Assembly: GCA_963800865.1 (NCBI GenBank)
Contig: CAWDCL010000005.1
Span: 62,001 to 126,000, forward strand
DNA length: 64,000 nucleotides
Source of the DNA: JALOKP01 sp963800865
Lineage (GTDB): Bacteria; Acidobacteriota; Polarisedimenticolia; J045
Direction: 5' to 3'
Made by a program: the position numbers and the translations under genes. Positions within the stretch are counted from its first letter, which is position 1, and the number at the start of each line of letters is the position of its first letter. The notes beneath the pieces were generated by a model. The model was not told the DNA's origin, ran no database searches, and worked only from the letters and a program-made list of their open reading frames with translations. This document shows, piece after piece, positions 14,347 through 24,730 of this stretch.

Positions 14347-16177
14347 ATGACCCCGTCCCACGCCCGTTTCGTCCGCCGCACCGGCATCGGCCTTGCGCTG
14401 GCCGCGATCGCCGTCTGCGCCGCGGCAGGACCCGCCGCAGCGGCACCCCCCGCGACCGTCCCCGCGGCCGCCGCGCCGGCCGTCTCCGCGCAGGTGCAGG
14501 TCGAGAGCTTCACCCTCGACAACGGCCTGACCTTCCTGCTGGTCCGGAAGCCCGAGCTGACCACCGTCACCGCCGGCTGGGTGGCGCACGTCGGCTCCGC
14601 CAACGAGCGCCCCGGCATCACCGGCCTGACCCACCTGTTCGAGCACATGATGTTCAAGGGCTCGCGCACGATCGGAACGACCAACATCGAGCGCGACCTG
14701 CAGATCATCGGCGAGCAGGAGCAGCTGCAGGAGCAGATCCGCGCGCTCTACGCCCGGCAACAGGACCGCTGGCGCGCGGGCGAGATCGAGGATCCGTTCG
14801 ACCCGGCGAGCCGCCCACCGGAGCTGGTCGAGCTGGAGAAGAAGTTCCAGGCGCTGGTCGACGAGCAGCGCGCGCTGATGGTGAAGGACGAGTTCGACAA
14901 GGTCTACACCGAGGCCGGCGGCTCCGGCATGAACGCCTTCACCAACAACGACATGACGGTCTACTTCATCACCGTGCCGGCGAACAAGCTGGAGCTCTGG
15001 TTCTGGATGGAGTCGGATCGCCTGTTCAACCTCGTGCCGCGCGAGTTCTACTCCGAGCGCGACGTGGTCATGGAGGAGCGCCGGCTGCGCACCGAGTCGA
15101 CCCCGACCGGGAAGTTCGACGAGCAGTTCGAGTCGCTGATCTGGCAGTCGCACCCGTACGGCTGGCCGGTCGTCGGCTGGCCCTCGGACCTGAAGGTGAT
15201 CTCCAAGAAGCAGGCCGAGGACTACTACAAGACCTACTACTCGCCGTCGAACATCACCGTCGCGATGGTCGGCAACTTCGACATCGGCGCAGGTCCGAGC
15301 GCTGGCCCAGAAGTACTTCGGGCGGGTCAGGGAGAAGGCCCCGGCGCCCCCGCCGGTCGTCACGCAGGAGATGCCGCAGCTGGCCGAGCAGCGGATGATC
15401 GCCGAGTGTGACTGCCAGCCGCAGGTCCAGGTCGCGTACCAGACCGTCCCCTTCATGCACAGGGACTCCTACCCGCTCGACGTGCTGGCCGGGCTGTTCA
15501 ACGGACGGACCGGGCGGCTGTACAAGTCGATGGTCCTCGGGGACGGGATTGCGACCTCGGCCAGCGCGGGCCAGGACTCGCGCAAGTGGGCCGGCGTCTT
15601 CACCTTCTCCGCCGAGACCAAGGGCGACGCGACGCCCGAGGACCTCGAGCAGGCGTGGTACGCGGAGGTGAAGAAGATCCAGGAGCAGCCGGTCCCGGCC
15701 GAGGAGCTGCAGAAGGTCAAGAACCAGATCGCGGCCGACGCCTTCCGGCGGCTGGAGAATCCGTTCTTCCTGATGGTCCAGCTGCTCTACTACGAGGGGC
15801 TGGGCGACTGGCGCTACCTCAACGGCTGGGCCGACCGCACGCTGGCCGTCACGGCGGACGACGTGAAGCGCGTCGCCACGACGTACCTCACGAAGGAGAA
15901 CCGGACCGCCGGCGTCTACACCCGCAAAGCCGGAAGCACGGCCGAGCCGATCCCGCCGGAGCTCGCGGGGCTGCCGCCGGAGGTCCAGCAGGGGATCATG
16001 GGACAGGTCAAGAAGGTCAAGGCCGAGACCGACGCGGCGCGCCTGGAGCAGGCGCTGGCGCAGGTCCAGCAGCAGGCCGGCCAGGTGCCGCCCGAGTTCA
16101 AGAAGGCCCTGGAGTACATGCAGCAGGCGATCGAGGGCCGTCTCGCGGAACTCAAGGCGGCGGGAGGTGTCCAGTGA
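14347..16177 (+). CDS. M16 family zinc metallopeptidase, catalytic partner (one frame change near 15290)
   Basis: Periplasmic pitrilysin-family peptidase. A signal peptide ends about residue 34 (AAAGPAAAAPP). The inverted zinc motif HLFEH lies in LTHLFEHMMFKGS, and the third ligand glutamate follows in ERDVVMEERRLR. The C-terminal M16 domain (QVQVAYQTVPFMHRDSYPLD; NGRTGRLYKSMV) is in another frame, joined at 15289-15291 where GNFDIG should run into QVRALAQKYFGR. Joined length is about 609 residues. Its TGA overlaps the GTG start of the next M16 gene, so the two form a catalytic/non-catalytic pair. Ribosome site AAGGAGAG lies just upstream. Confidence 0.87.
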
Positions 16178-17682
16178 GGACGACGACGAAGATCCTGGCC
16201 GCGAGTGCCGCGGTCGCCGCCCTGGTGGTCCCTGCCGCACCGGCCCAGTCGACGGAGGTCGCCCGGCACCCCCGTGATCTCAAGTACGGGCCGCTCAAGT
16301 TCGAAACGCCCGATCCCGCCAAGTACAGCTACAAGCTGAAGAACGGCCTCTCGGCCTGGGTCGCCGAGGACTTCTCGCTGCCGCTCGTGAGCGTCTCGAT
16401 CAAGGTCCGTGCGGGGCAGTTCCTGGCGCCCGACCGGCCGGGGCTGGCCGGCATGACCGGCTCGATGATGCGCAAGGGGGGCGCCGGCGACCTCACCGCC
16501 GAGCAGTTCGACGAGCGCGCCGACTTCCTGGCCGCCGAGATCGGCAGCTTCGCCGGCGAGACCGAGGCCGGCGTCAGCATGAACTGCATCGTCCCCCAGC
16601 TCGACGCCTGCCTCGACCTGATGTTCTCGATGCTCCGGACGCCGCGCTTCCAGGCGGACCGGATCACGGTCGAGAAGGACCAGGTCCTGGAGTCGATGAA
16701 ACAGCGCAACGACGACGCCCAGACGATCCTCTCGCGCGAGTGGGGCTGGCTGCTGTACGGCGACAAGGCGTTCACGGCGCGCAAGGCCACGAAGGCGGAG
16801 CTCGACGCCGTCACGCGCGAGGACCTGGTCGCGTTCCACCGGCAGTGGTGGCGCCCCGAACCGGGGAACATGATCGTCACCGCGTCCGGCGCCGTGAAGG
16901 CGAAGGAGATCATCGCCAAGCTCGACCAGCGCTTCGCCGGCTGGGCGCCGACCGGCCCGAAGGTGCCGTGGCCGCCGGCGCTTCCGGCCCACGCCTTCAA
17001 GCCCGGGCTGTATCACGTCGAGAAGGACATCCCGCAGGCCAAGGTGCTGATCGGCCAGCGCGCCATCCAGTGGGACCCCAAGTGGGAGAACCCCGACGCC
17101 TACGCGCTGCAGGTGATGAACGACATCCTCGGGGGCGGCGGCTTCACCTCGCGGATCACGAAGCGGGTGCGCTCCGACGAGGGCCTGGCCTACAGCGCGG
17201 GCTCGTCGCTGGGGATCGGCAACTTCTGGCCCGGGTCCTTTTCGGTCTTCTTCCAGACCAAGAGCCCGACCGTGGCCTACGCCTCGAAGATCGCACTCGA
17301 CGAGGTCCGATCGGTGCAGGAGAAGGGGGTCACCGCCGAGGAGATGGCGACCAGCAAGAACCAGTTCATCGAGACCTTCCCGCAGAGCTTCGAGTCGCCC
17401 GCCGACATCGTCGGGATCTTCGCGGCCGACGAGTTCATCGGCCGCCCGCACGCCTACTGGTCGAAATACCGCGAGGCGATCGGCAAGGTGACCGCGGCCG
17501 ACGTGCAGCGGGTGGCCAGGCAGTACCTGAAGCCCGAGGAGATGGCCTTCCTCGTCGTCGGCAAGTGGGCCGACATCGAGAAGGGCGACCCCGACGGCAA
17601 GGCCTCGATGCAGCAGTTCTTCGGCGGCAAGGCGACCGCGCTCCCGCTGCGCGACCCGCTCACGCTGCAGCCCCAGAAATAA
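16174..17682 (+). CDS. M16 family peptidase-like protein, inactive partner
   Basis: 502 residues with a signal peptide (IKILAASAAVAALVV-type hydrophobic core ending PAAPAQS). It has two M16 domains but no HxxEH; the equivalent segment reads GLAGMTGSMMRKGG. The Arg/Tyr pair typical of the non-catalytic subunit is present (TSRITKRVRSDEGLAYSAGS). Family knowledge: such subunits dimerise with the zinc-bearing partner to enclose peptides. Starts at GTG 16174 through a GTGA overlap, so it is translationally coupled to the catalytic gene. Confidence 0.87.
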   Translation: MRTTTKILAASAAVAALVVPAAPAQSTEVARHPRDLKYGPLKFETPDPAKYSYKLKNGLSAWVAEDFSLPLVSVSIKVRAGQFLAPDRPGLAGMTGSMMRKGGAGDLTAEQFDERADFLAAEIGSFAGETEAGVSMNCIVPQLDACLDLMFSMLRTPRFQADRITVEKDQVLESMKQRNDDAQTILSREWGWLLYGDKAFTARKATKAELDAVTREDLVAFHRQWWRPEPGNMIVTASGAVKAKEIIAKLDQRFAGWAPTGPKVPWPPALPAHAFKPGLYHVEKDIPQAKVLIGQRAIQWDPKWENPDAYALQVMNDILGGGGFTSRITKRVRSDEGLAYSAGSSLGIGNFWPGSFSVFFQTKSPTVAYASKIALDEVRSVQEKGVTAEEMATSKNQFIETFPQSFESPADIVGIFAADEFIGRPHAYWSKYREAIGKVTAADVQRVARQYLKPEEMAFLVVGKWADIEKGDPDGKASMQQFFGGKATALPLRDPLTLQPQK

Positions 17683-17684
17683 CC

Positions 17685-17757
17685 GCAGGGGCCGGCCTTC
17701 GTGCCGGCCCGCACCACCCCATCCACCGCAGGGGCCGGCCTCCGTGCCGGCCCCTAC
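17685..17757. repeat. two copies of the GGGGCCGGCC palindromic repeat
   Basis: Direct copies at 17685-17712 and 17728-17757, each GCAGGGGCCGGCC-TNCGT-GCCGGCCC. The second ends CCCCTAC, and on the minus strand that TAG is the stop codon of the symporter. They lie between two convergent genes and can fold as GC-rich hairpins. Confidence 0.75.
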
Positions 17758-19004
17758 GATTCCCCGCGCGAGACGACGACGGCGACGGCCAGGTCGCCCG
17801 TGACGTTGAGCGTCGTGCGGCACATGTCGAGAAAGCGGTCGACCCCCAGGATCACGCCGATCCCCTCGGGCGGGACCCCGACCATCCCCAGGATCATCGC
17901 CACGACCGGCAGCGAGCCGGCGGGAACCCCCGCCGTTCCGATCCCCCCGAGGATCGCGACGAAGCTGACCAGCACCTGCTGCGCCAGCGTCAGCTCGACG
18001 CCGTAGAACTGGGCCAGGAACAGCACCGTCACCCCCTCGTACAGTGCGGTGCCGTTCTGGTTGGCGGTCGAGCCGATCGTCAGCACGAAACGGCTGACCC
18101 GCGCCGGGAGGTGCAGCTCGGACTCCGCGACCCGCAGCGCGGTCGGCAGGGTGGCATTGCTCGAGGCGGTCGAGAAGGCGGTCAGCATCGCCTCCTCGCT
18201 CCCCTTGAAGAAGGCCCGCGGGCTCATCCCGCCGCCGAACCGGACCATCAGGGAGTAGACGACGAACAGCTGGAGCGCCAGCGCCAGCACGACCACCCCG
18301 ACGTACCGCGCCAGCTGCCCGAGGACCGCGTACCCCAGCTGGGCCGCCAGCACGAACAGCAGCGCCGCCACGCCGTACGGCGCGAGCCGGATGACCCAGC
18401 CGATCAGGGTCATCGTCACGTCGTAGAGCCCCTGGATCACCTCGAGCAGGCGCCGCGCCCCGTCGCTCTTCACCGCGGACAGGCCGATGCCGAACAGCAG
18501 CGCGAAGACCATCACCGCGAGCATGTCGCCGTTGGCCGCCGCCCGGAGCGGGTTGTCGGGGACCATCTGGACCAGCAGGTCGAGACCGCCGCGTGCGCCG
18601 GTCGCCGCGGGGAGCGCTGCGCTGCGCTGGGCGGCGTCCGCGAGCAGCCGCGCGCGGGTCTCCTCCGGGAGTCCGGCTCCCGGCTGCAGCAGGTTGACGA
18701 GCGTGACGCCGATCGCCACCGCGATCGTCGAGGCGACGACCGTCACCGCGAGCGTCTTCAGCCCGACGCGGCCGACGTGCCGCACGTCGCCGAGCTCGGC
18801 CACGCCGAGCACGAGCGACGAAAAGACGAGCGGCAGGACGAGCATGAAGAGCAGCCGCAGGAAGACCTGGCCGGCCGGCTGGGCGACGTAGCGGATCGCC
18901 GCGTCGAGCAGCGGGGTCCCGGCGAGCAGGAGGTTCGCCGCGACCCCCAGCGCCAGCCCGATCGCGGCGCCGACGAGCATCCGGACGTGCAGCGGCAACG
19001 CCAT
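17754..19004 (-). CDS. dicarboxylate/amino acid:cation symporter (DAACS family)
   Basis: 416-residue GltP/DctA-type membrane transporter importing glutamate, aspartate or C4-dicarboxylates with H+ or Na+. Eight or so hydrophobic segments, the first re-entrant tip SSNATLPTALR, the TM7 motif as GSTANQNGTALYEG (family: NMDGT), the second tip GTAGVPAGS, and the TM8 substrate-binding helix VDRFLDMCRTTLNVTGD. The start is ATG 19004 after GGGAGG. Gln-Asn-Gly in place of Met-Asp-Gly in the TM7 motif removes an aspartate used for Na+ binding, which hints at H+ coupling (inference). Confidence 0.9.
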   Translation of the reverse strand: MALPLHVRMLVGAAIGLALGVAANLLLAGTPLLDAAIRYVAQPAGQVFLRLLFMLVLPLVFSSLVLGVAELGDVRHVGRVGLKTLAVTVVASTIAVAIGVTLVNLLQPGAGLPEETRARLLADAAQRSAALPAATGARGGLDLLVQMVPDNPLRAAANGDMLAVMVFALLFGIGLSAVKSDGARRLLEVIQGLYDVTMTLIGWVIRLAPYGVAALLFVLAAQLGYAVLGQLARYVGVVVLALALQLFVVYSLMVRFGGGMSPRAFFKGSEEAMLTAFSTASSNATLPTALRVAESELHLPARVSRFVLTIGSTANQNGTALYEGVTVLFLAQFYGVELTLAQQVLVSFVAILGGIGTAGVPAGSLPVVAMILGMVGVPPEGIGVILGVDRFLDMCRTTLNVTGDLAVAVVVSRGES

Positions 19005-19115
19005 CCCTCGCCTCCCGGCAGGCGGGGACTTTACCCCGGATCGACGACGAAGGTCACGCGATACGGCCGCGCACAACGACCCCCAGCTGCCGCCGGGTGC
19101 CGTTCCGCGCCCGCG

Positions 19116-19544
19116 TCAGTTGTGGTGGATCCTCGCGCAGGCCTCGCAGAGCCCGGTCAGCTCGACCCGGGCCCGCTCGATCGCGAACCCCTGCATCCGG
19201 ACCTTGTCGACGCAGTGGTGGAACTCCGGCAGCGCCTCCACGTCGACGATCCGGTTGCAGGCGCGACAACGGGCGTGGAAGTGCTCGTCGACGCGGGACT
19301 CGAAGTGCGCCGTCCCGTCGCCTCCGGTCACCCTCTGCGCCACGCCCGACTCCACGAGCGACTCGAGCGCCTTGTACACGGTCGCCAGGCTGATCCGCGG
19401 CAGCTCCTCGCGGACCGAGTGGAAGACGTCTTCCGCCGTGGGATGACCGTGCAGCGTTTCGAGATGCTCGTAGACGGCCCGTCGCTGTCGGGTGGACCGA
19501 AACCCGGCCTGTCCGAGAACCTGATCAAACCCCAGCTCCGGCAT
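19116..19544 (-). CDS. Fur/PerR-family metal-dependent transcriptional repressor
   Basis: 142 residues. The N-terminal winged helix (FRSTRQRRAVYEHL; HPTAEDVFHSVRE; RISLATVYKALESL) is followed by a dimerisation domain with histidine metal ligands (HFESRVDEHFHARC). Two CxxC pairs (CRAC and CEAC) would hold structural zinc. Size and Cys layout resemble PerR and Zur as much as Fur, so iron, peroxide or zinc sensing cannot be told apart. The start is ATG 19544. A weak TTGAAT-18-TACGGT promoter lies at 19607-19636 on the minus strand. Confidence 0.88.
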   Translation of the reverse strand: MPELGFDQVLGQAGFRSTRQRRAVYEHLETLHGHPTAEDVFHSVREELPRISLATVYKALESLVESGVAQRVTGGDGTAHFESRVDEHFHARCRACNRIVDVEALPEFHHCVDKVRMQGFAIERARVELTGLCEACARIHHN

Positions 19545-19712
19545 GGGTCCTCCTCCCTGCCCGAACTGCCCCCCAGTCGGCCGGCGAGAAACCTCGCCTG
19601 AGAAGACCGTACGCCCGACTCCGGTCAGGATTCAACGCCAACAGGGGATTTTTCTTGGTTATCCGTACAGGGGGCAGCACCCCCCCCGGAGGGGTCTTAC
19701 GGCGCGGAACGG

Positions 19713-21182
19713 TCAGTTTCCGTCGGACTTCGCGGTGAGCCGCTCCTCCTCGACCTGGAGCAGCTCCCGCTCGTCGATGTCGCCGGTCGGGTAGAGGCCC
19801 GAGAAACAGGCGTGACAGGTGTCCTCCGGCGGATCCGCGGACTCCGACCGCACCGACGCGACGAGGTCGCCCAGCTCCTGGTAGATCACCGCGTCGGCCC
19901 CGAGCAGCTCCGCGACCTGGTCGACCGTCCGGCCCCGCGCCACGAACTCCTTGCGGGTCGACATGTCGATCCCGTAGACGCAGGGGTGAAGGAGCGGCGG
20001 CGCCGTCGAGGCCAGGATCACCTTGCTGGCACCCGCCTCGCGCACCATCTCGATGATCTGCCGCGCGGTCGTCCCGCGCACGATCGAGTCGTCGACCAGC
20101 AGCACCGCCCGGCCGCGCACCTCGGACCCGATGATGTTGAGCTTGTGCCGCACCGAGCGCCGGCGCGCGGCGTCGCCCGGCATGATGAAGGTCCGGCCGA
20201 CGTAGCGGTTCTTGACCAGCGCCTCGCGGAACGGCAGGTCGAGGGCGCGCGCCATCTCCAGCGCCGCCGAGCGCGACGACTCGGGCACCGGCACGACGAT
20301 GTCGGCCGTGATCCCCATCTGCCGGGCCTTGGCCGCCAGTGCACGACCCATCCGCTCGCGCGCGCGGTAGACCGACACGCCGTCGAGCGTGCTGTCCGGC
20401 CGGGCGAAGTAGACGTGCTCGAAAATGCAGGGGCGGAAGGTCGCCGTCGGCGCGACGGGCTCGATCAGGACCTCGCCGTTCGCCCTCACGAACAGCGCCT
20501 CGCCGGCCCGCGGCCGGTGCTCGACCTCGTAGCCGAGGGTCTCGAGCACGACGCTCTCCGAGGCCACGGCGTAGACCGTGCGGCCGTCGCGGCGTACGCG
20601 CCGCCCGAAGCAGATCGGCTTGATGCCGAAGGGGTCGCGGAAAGCGAAGAGCCCCTCGCCCGCGATGAACCCGACGACGGAGTAGGCCCCCTTGACCTGC
20701 GCGAAGACCTCGGCCACCGCGGCCCAGTAGACCTCGGTCGAGAACGAGCCGCCCGCGCTCTGCCGCGCCAGCGCGTCGGCGAACACCGACAGGATCACCT
20801 CGACGTCGCAGCTCGACAGCAGCTGGCGCCTCACCCGCTCCTGGAGGTGGTGCTTCAGGTCGGTGTAGTTCGCGACGTTGCCGTTGTGCGCCATCGCGAT
20901 CCCGAAGGGGTGCGTGGCGACGAACGGCTGCGCGTCCTCGACCGCGCCGGCACCCACGGTGGGGTAGCGCACGTGCCCGATCGCGTACTCCCCGCCCACT
21001 CCCGCCATCGTCTCGGGGGTGAAGACGTCGCGCACGAGGCCCATCGCCTTGCGCAGGTGGAACCGCCCGTTCCAGGTGACGATGCCGGCCGCGTCCTGGC
21101 CGCGATGCTGGATCGCGAGCAGGCCGTCGTGAATCTCGCGCACCGGGTCTTCGGTTCCGATGATCCCGAGGAAGCCGCACAT
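19713..21182 (-). CDS. purF: amidophosphoribosyltransferase
   Basis: First committed step of purine synthesis: PRPP plus glutamine to phosphoribosylamine. The 489-residue protein begins MCGFLGIIG; Cys2 is the glutaminase nucleophile, so no propeptide would need to be removed. The PRPP loop is VLLVDDSIVRGTTARQI. Four cysteines in the positions of the Bacillus-type [4Fe-4S] enzyme are visible (FRPCIFEH, HPCVYG, and CHAC near the end). Stands alone on the minus strand, upstream of the Fur gene. Confidence 0.95.
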   Translation of the reverse strand: MCGFLGIIGTEDPVREIHDGLLAIQHRGQDAAGIVTWNGRFHLRKAMGLVRDVFTPETMAGVGGEYAIGHVRYPTVGAGAVEDAQPFVATHPFGIAMAHNGNVANYTDLKHHLQERVRRQLLSSCDVEVILSVFADALARQSAGGSFSTEVYWAAVAEVFAQVKGAYSVVGFIAGEGLFAFRDPFGIKPICFGRRVRRDGRTVYAVASESVVLETLGYEVEHRPRAGEALFVRANGEVLIEPVAPTATFRPCIFEHVYFARPDSTLDGVSVYRARERMGRALAAKARQMGITADIVVPVPESSRSAALEMARALDLPFREALVKNRYVGRTFIMPGDAARRRSVRHKLNIIGSEVRGRAVLLVDDSIVRGTTARQIIEMVREAGASKVILASTAPPLLHPCVYGIDMSTRKEFVARGRTVDQVAELLGADAVIYQELGDLVASVRSESADPPEDTCHACFSGLYPTGDIDERELLQVEEERLTAKSDGN

Positions 21183-21234
21183 GGGAGGGACACCTCCGGG
21201 GAGGACGTGGAGCGGTGGGACGCGGGGAGCCGCG

Positions 21235-22272
21235 TCAGGGGATCCAGAGGAAGTCGCCCGGGGCGCCGGAAAGCAGGAAGTCCGATTCGCGGACCGGGGC
21301 CGGGCCGTCGATGCGCACGATCGCCACCCGCTTGGTCTCCGGGAAGTAGAGCGCCGCGCGGGCGTCGTCCGGGCTGACCGCGATCTCCCGCGGTGCGGTC
21401 TCGAAGACCAGCCGCCCGGTCTCCTCGCGCGTCGCGGCGTCGAACAGGATCAGCGCCCGCGCCCCGCCGCTGGTCACGAGCGCGCGGCGGCCGCTCGCCG
21501 TGAAGGCGATCGCCTGGGGGAACGGCACCTGCCCGAAGCGCTCGACGACCGGGGCCCCCTCCGCCGGGAGCCGCACGGAGGCCAGCTGGCCGGCGGGATT
21601 GAGGGCGTACCAGGCTTCCGGCGCACCGGGGCGCGCCGCCACGGCCTCCGGGGTCGGGCCCAGCTCGACCGGCGTGGCGTGGACCGTATCCAGGATCGCG
21701 CCGGTCGGCGTGCCGCGGAACGCGACGGCGACCGCTTCGCGGCCGGAGATCGCGGCGACCTGCGTCGGCCAGCCCCAGGCAACGACGATCGAGCCGACCG
21801 GAGCCTCGTAGGGCGGCCGCAGCACGTAGACCGCGTGGTGCGCCTGGGCGCTCATCCACATCGTGCCCGTGGCGTCGAACGCCACGGCGCGCGGCGCGCA
21901 GCGCGCGCAGGCGGAGATGTCGCGCAGCTTGATCATCCGCGCCACGTCGATCTCGGCGATCGTCGAGCCGGGAATGTCCTCGACCCCGCGCGCCGCGGCG
22001 TAGAGCTTGCCCTCGTACAGCGCCAGCCCGCGCGGGCCGTGGGCGGTCGGCGCGCGTCCGACGATCTGCCCGGCGGTGTCGAGGAAGATGACCTCCGCAT
22101 GATCGAGCATCGACACCGCGAGCCGCCCCGACGCAGCGGGCGCGGCCGGCGCGGGAGGCGCCGCCGCCGCCGCTTCGGCCGCCGCGGCAGGCGGCGCGCC
22201 GAGCCCACCCAGGACGGCCGCGACGAGCACGAGCGGAACGAGCGGGCGGCGACGCAGCGGGGTGGCGGCCAT
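21235..22272 (-). CDS. exported YncE-like beta-propeller protein
   Basis: 345 residues: signal peptide (LVPLVLVAAVLGGLG, cleavage near PAAAAEA), an Ala/Pro linker, then repeated four-strand blades of the YVTN/YncE type (GRLAVSMLDHAEVIFLDTA; GPRGLALYEGKLYAAARG; TAPREIAVSPDDARAALYF). Such propellers bind ligands or proteins in the periplasm; no catalytic residues are recognisable. A CARC pair near residue 130 could bind metal or form a disulfide. The start is ATG 22272 with AGGAGAT upstream. Confidence 0.7.
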   Translation of the reverse strand: MAATPLRRRPLVPLVLVAAVLGGLGAPPAAAAEAAAAAPPAPAAPAASGRLAVSMLDHAEVIFLDTAGQIVGRAPTAHGPRGLALYEGKLYAAARGVEDIPGSTIAEIDVARMIKLRDISACARCAPRAVAFDATGTMWMSAQAHHAVYVLRPPYEAPVGSIVVAWGWPTQVAAISGREAVAVAFRGTPTGAILDTVHATPVELGPTPEAVAARPGAPEAWYALNPAGQLASVRLPAEGAPVVERFGQVPFPQAIAFTASGRRALVTSGGARALILFDAATREETGRLVFETAPREIAVSPDDARAALYFPETKRVAIVRIDGPAPVRESDFLLSGAPGDFLWIP

Positions 22273-22457
22273 CGGATCTCCTTCGCCGGGGATTGTGCCG
22301 TGTCCGGGCCCCGGCACCAAGTCCGACGCATCCGTTCGCCGGCGTCCGGCCCGTTTCCGGGGGCGGGGACCCGGGATTTCCGCGTTGCACGGCGGGCGAT
22401 TGCCCGTAGCTTGCGAGACACCGGCGGCGTCCGGGGAAGACGCCGCGAGGAGCAGTC

Positions 22458-23207
22458 GTGCACGCCGCGAGCCGATGGATCCGACAGGTCCCGACCTGTG
22501 CCGTCATCGCGGCGCTGCTCGCCGCCGGGCCGGCGTCCGCCGGCACCGCACCGACCGTTCCGGTGTCGCCGCTGTCCGATCTCGTCGCCGCTGCGGCGCG
22601 GCTCCCCGAGGCCGCCCGCGATCCGTTGACCCCGTTCCACCTCGGGCTCGGCTCGACGATGTCGGAAGTGACGCGCGTGACGTCGGCCGAGGTGCGGGGC
22701 GAGCTGCGCTCGAACCGGGAGCGGTACGTGCACCTCGGGATGTCCGCGGCGGGCTCGCTCGACGAGGCGGCGTTCCGCGGCCCGTCCGGGCTGCCGGTGC
22801 TCGACGGGGATTTCTTCTTCCACGACGGTCAGAAGCTGGTCGAGGCAACCTTCCTGCTCGAGTCACCCGCCGGCGCCGAAGAGGCCCGGGATGCGATGCG
22901 CCGATCCCTCGGCCAGCCGTCGTTCACCGTGACGCTCCCGGCCGGCGGCGCGGAGCTGGTCGGGTGGCGGACCGGACAGGGCTACGTCCTCGCGACGTTC
23001 AACGACCTTCCGATCTTCCGCGTCAGCGTCTTCCCCGACCGCCGCGCCGACGTCTTCGCCGGCTCGCAGATCCTGCTGTTCGAGGGGCTGCAGCGCTTCC
23101 ACGACCGGCTTGCGGCCGGCGACGCGCCGTCGGCCCTGCTCGACGAGTTGATGCGCGTCTTCTCGGGGGCCAGCTCGGCCCGCTCGCAGGTCGAGCGGAT
23201 CCGCTAG
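22458..23207 (+). CDS. exported hypothetical protein
   Basis: 249 residues, not recognised. The start is GTG 22458 six bases after GAGGAG. A signal peptide (TCAVIAALLAAGPASAG) precedes a mixed alpha/beta body with the phrases FHLGLGSTMSEVTRV and LDGDFFFHDGQKLVEATFLL and a helical C-terminus. No cysteine or obvious catalytic set. It diverges from the beta-propeller gene across 185 bases and converges on the glycosyltransferase-like gene. Homologue search needed before any function is proposed. Confidence 0.65.
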   Translation: MHAASRWIRQVPTCAVIAALLAAGPASAGTAPTVPVSPLSDLVAAAARLPEAARDPLTPFHLGLGSTMSEVTRVTSAEVRGELRSNRERYVHLGMSAAGSLDEAAFRGPSGLPVLDGDFFFHDGQKLVEATFLLESPAGAEEARDAMRRSLGQPSFTVTLPAGGAELVGWRTGQGYVLATFNDLPIFRVSVFPDRRADVFAGSQILLFEGLQRFHDRLAAGDAPSALLDELMRVFSGASSARSQVERIR

Positions 23208-23222
23208 CCTGCTCCCGGACCC

Positions 23223-24714
23223 TCAGTCGCTCCCCGCCAGCAGCTGCTCGGCGCGCTCGAAGAGCGCCGCAAGGCGCGCGCGGGCGGCCGCCAGCGCCTG
23301 CGCACCCGCGGCCGCTCCGGTTCCCTGACTCCACCGCCGACCGCCAGGCCGCGCCCAGCAGCAGGTCCACGAACGGATCGCTCGGCTCGGCGAGAGCCAG
23401 CGCGATGGCGACGCCGCGCGGGTCCCGCTCGATCCGGGCCAGCAGCGACTCCAGCCGTTCGCGCTCGAGGCCCAGCCGCGCGAGGCTGGGCTCGGGCCGC
23501 GGAGCGTTCGCCAGCGCCGCCGCGAGCGCGCCCGGCGCGACGCGCGGCAGGTGCGGCAGGATCCGCGCCGCCGCGAGCGCCTGCATCCCCGCGATGCGCG
23601 CCCCCCCGGCCGCGAGCGCCAGGAAGCGGGCCCGCGGCTCGCGGGCGTGGACCGCCCGCAGCACGTCCTCGGTCTGCTCGCGGTAGGAAACGAGCTCGGG
23701 CGTCGCGAACAGCGTCTCGCCCTGCCACCCCTCGACCGCCGTCGTCTCCGCGCCCGCGTGCTCCTCCTCGCGCGAGCCGGCGCCGGCGACGTAGTAGCCG
23801 GCCGCGGCGCGCGCGAAGTCGAGCCCCGCCGCCATCACCGGCACGCCGCCGAGGAGCCACGCCAGCGCCAAGGACGCGGTGCCGACGTTCCCCGCACACG
23901 GGAGGATCGAGCCGTCCGCCGTGGCGGGCGCCAGCCAGCGCGAGGCGTGCGAGTGGAAGAAGAGGCGCGCCGAGCACGGGAGCGCGAGGTGATCGGGGTG
24001 CGTGCTGGCGGCCACGGCGAGCACGGCCCCGCGGAGCGATTCGACCGGCACGCCGTCGAACTGGTGCAGCGAGCAGCGCCCCTCGAGGACCGTCACGAGG
24101 TCGGCCGTGATCCCGGCCTGCGCCAGCGGCCGCACCGCCGAGCCGGCCGCGATCAGCAGGAAACGATCGCGCCACTCCCGCAGCTCGTCGAACACGGTGG
24201 CGAGCGACGGCCCCGCGCCGGCGACGACGATCGGCGTGCCCGCCAGCCGCCCCGCCAGGCCCGCGACCGACGCGCCGCGCACCACGAGCGGGAGGTTCGC
24301 GGCGACGTTGTCGAGCCAGAGCGGACCCAGCTGACGCTGCGTCATCGCCTCGAGTTCCGCCGTGCGCCGGGCCCAGGCCACGAGCGTGGCGAAGGCGCGG
24401 GCGGCCGGCGCGCCCGGCACCAGCGCGTCGGGAGGGTCGGCGCGGAAGACGTCGACCCCCAGCGCGAGCAGCCGCGCGGCGCGCGCCGCGAACAGCTGCG
24501 GATCGGGCTCCACGATCAGCCGGCCGGAGCGGTCCGGCGGACACGACGGGTCCCGGTCGCCGTGAGCCAGCACCACCGACCGGGGGACGAGCGCGGCCAG
24601 CGCGGCCGCGACCTCCCCGGCTCCGCGGGTGAGGATCGCCTGCGGCTCGGCGGCCTGGCGGTCGAGCCAGGCGCGGACCCAGGCGCGCGCGTCGCAGTCG
24701 AGCGCGGCAGGCAT
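23223..24714 (-). CDS. Maf/MptE-like (DUF115) glycosyltransferase-type protein (frame change near 23325)
   Basis: About 496 residues. The central DUF115/MptE-like domain is clear: IVVAGAGPSLATVFDELREW, then GITADLVTVLEG, THPDHLALPCSARLFFHSH, AGNVGTASLALAWLLGGVPV and GLDFA. Family members transfer nonulosonic acids to flagellin (Maf) or phosphorylate pterins (MptE). No flagellar gene is in the window, so a role in surface glycosylation is only inference. The last ~33 residues (GAQALAAARARLAALFERAE) are in another frame, joined near 23325, probably by an indel. The start is ATG 24714, 17 bases after the small upstream gene, so they likely share a transcript. Confidence 0.7.
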
Positions 24715-24730
24715 CACCGTCCGGCCCGCT

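Noticed and set aside
16174..17682. Second M16 gene as a broken copy of the first
   Set aside because: It is intact, has its own signal peptide, and lack of HxxEH with a retained Arg/Tyr pair is the normal state of the partner subunit.
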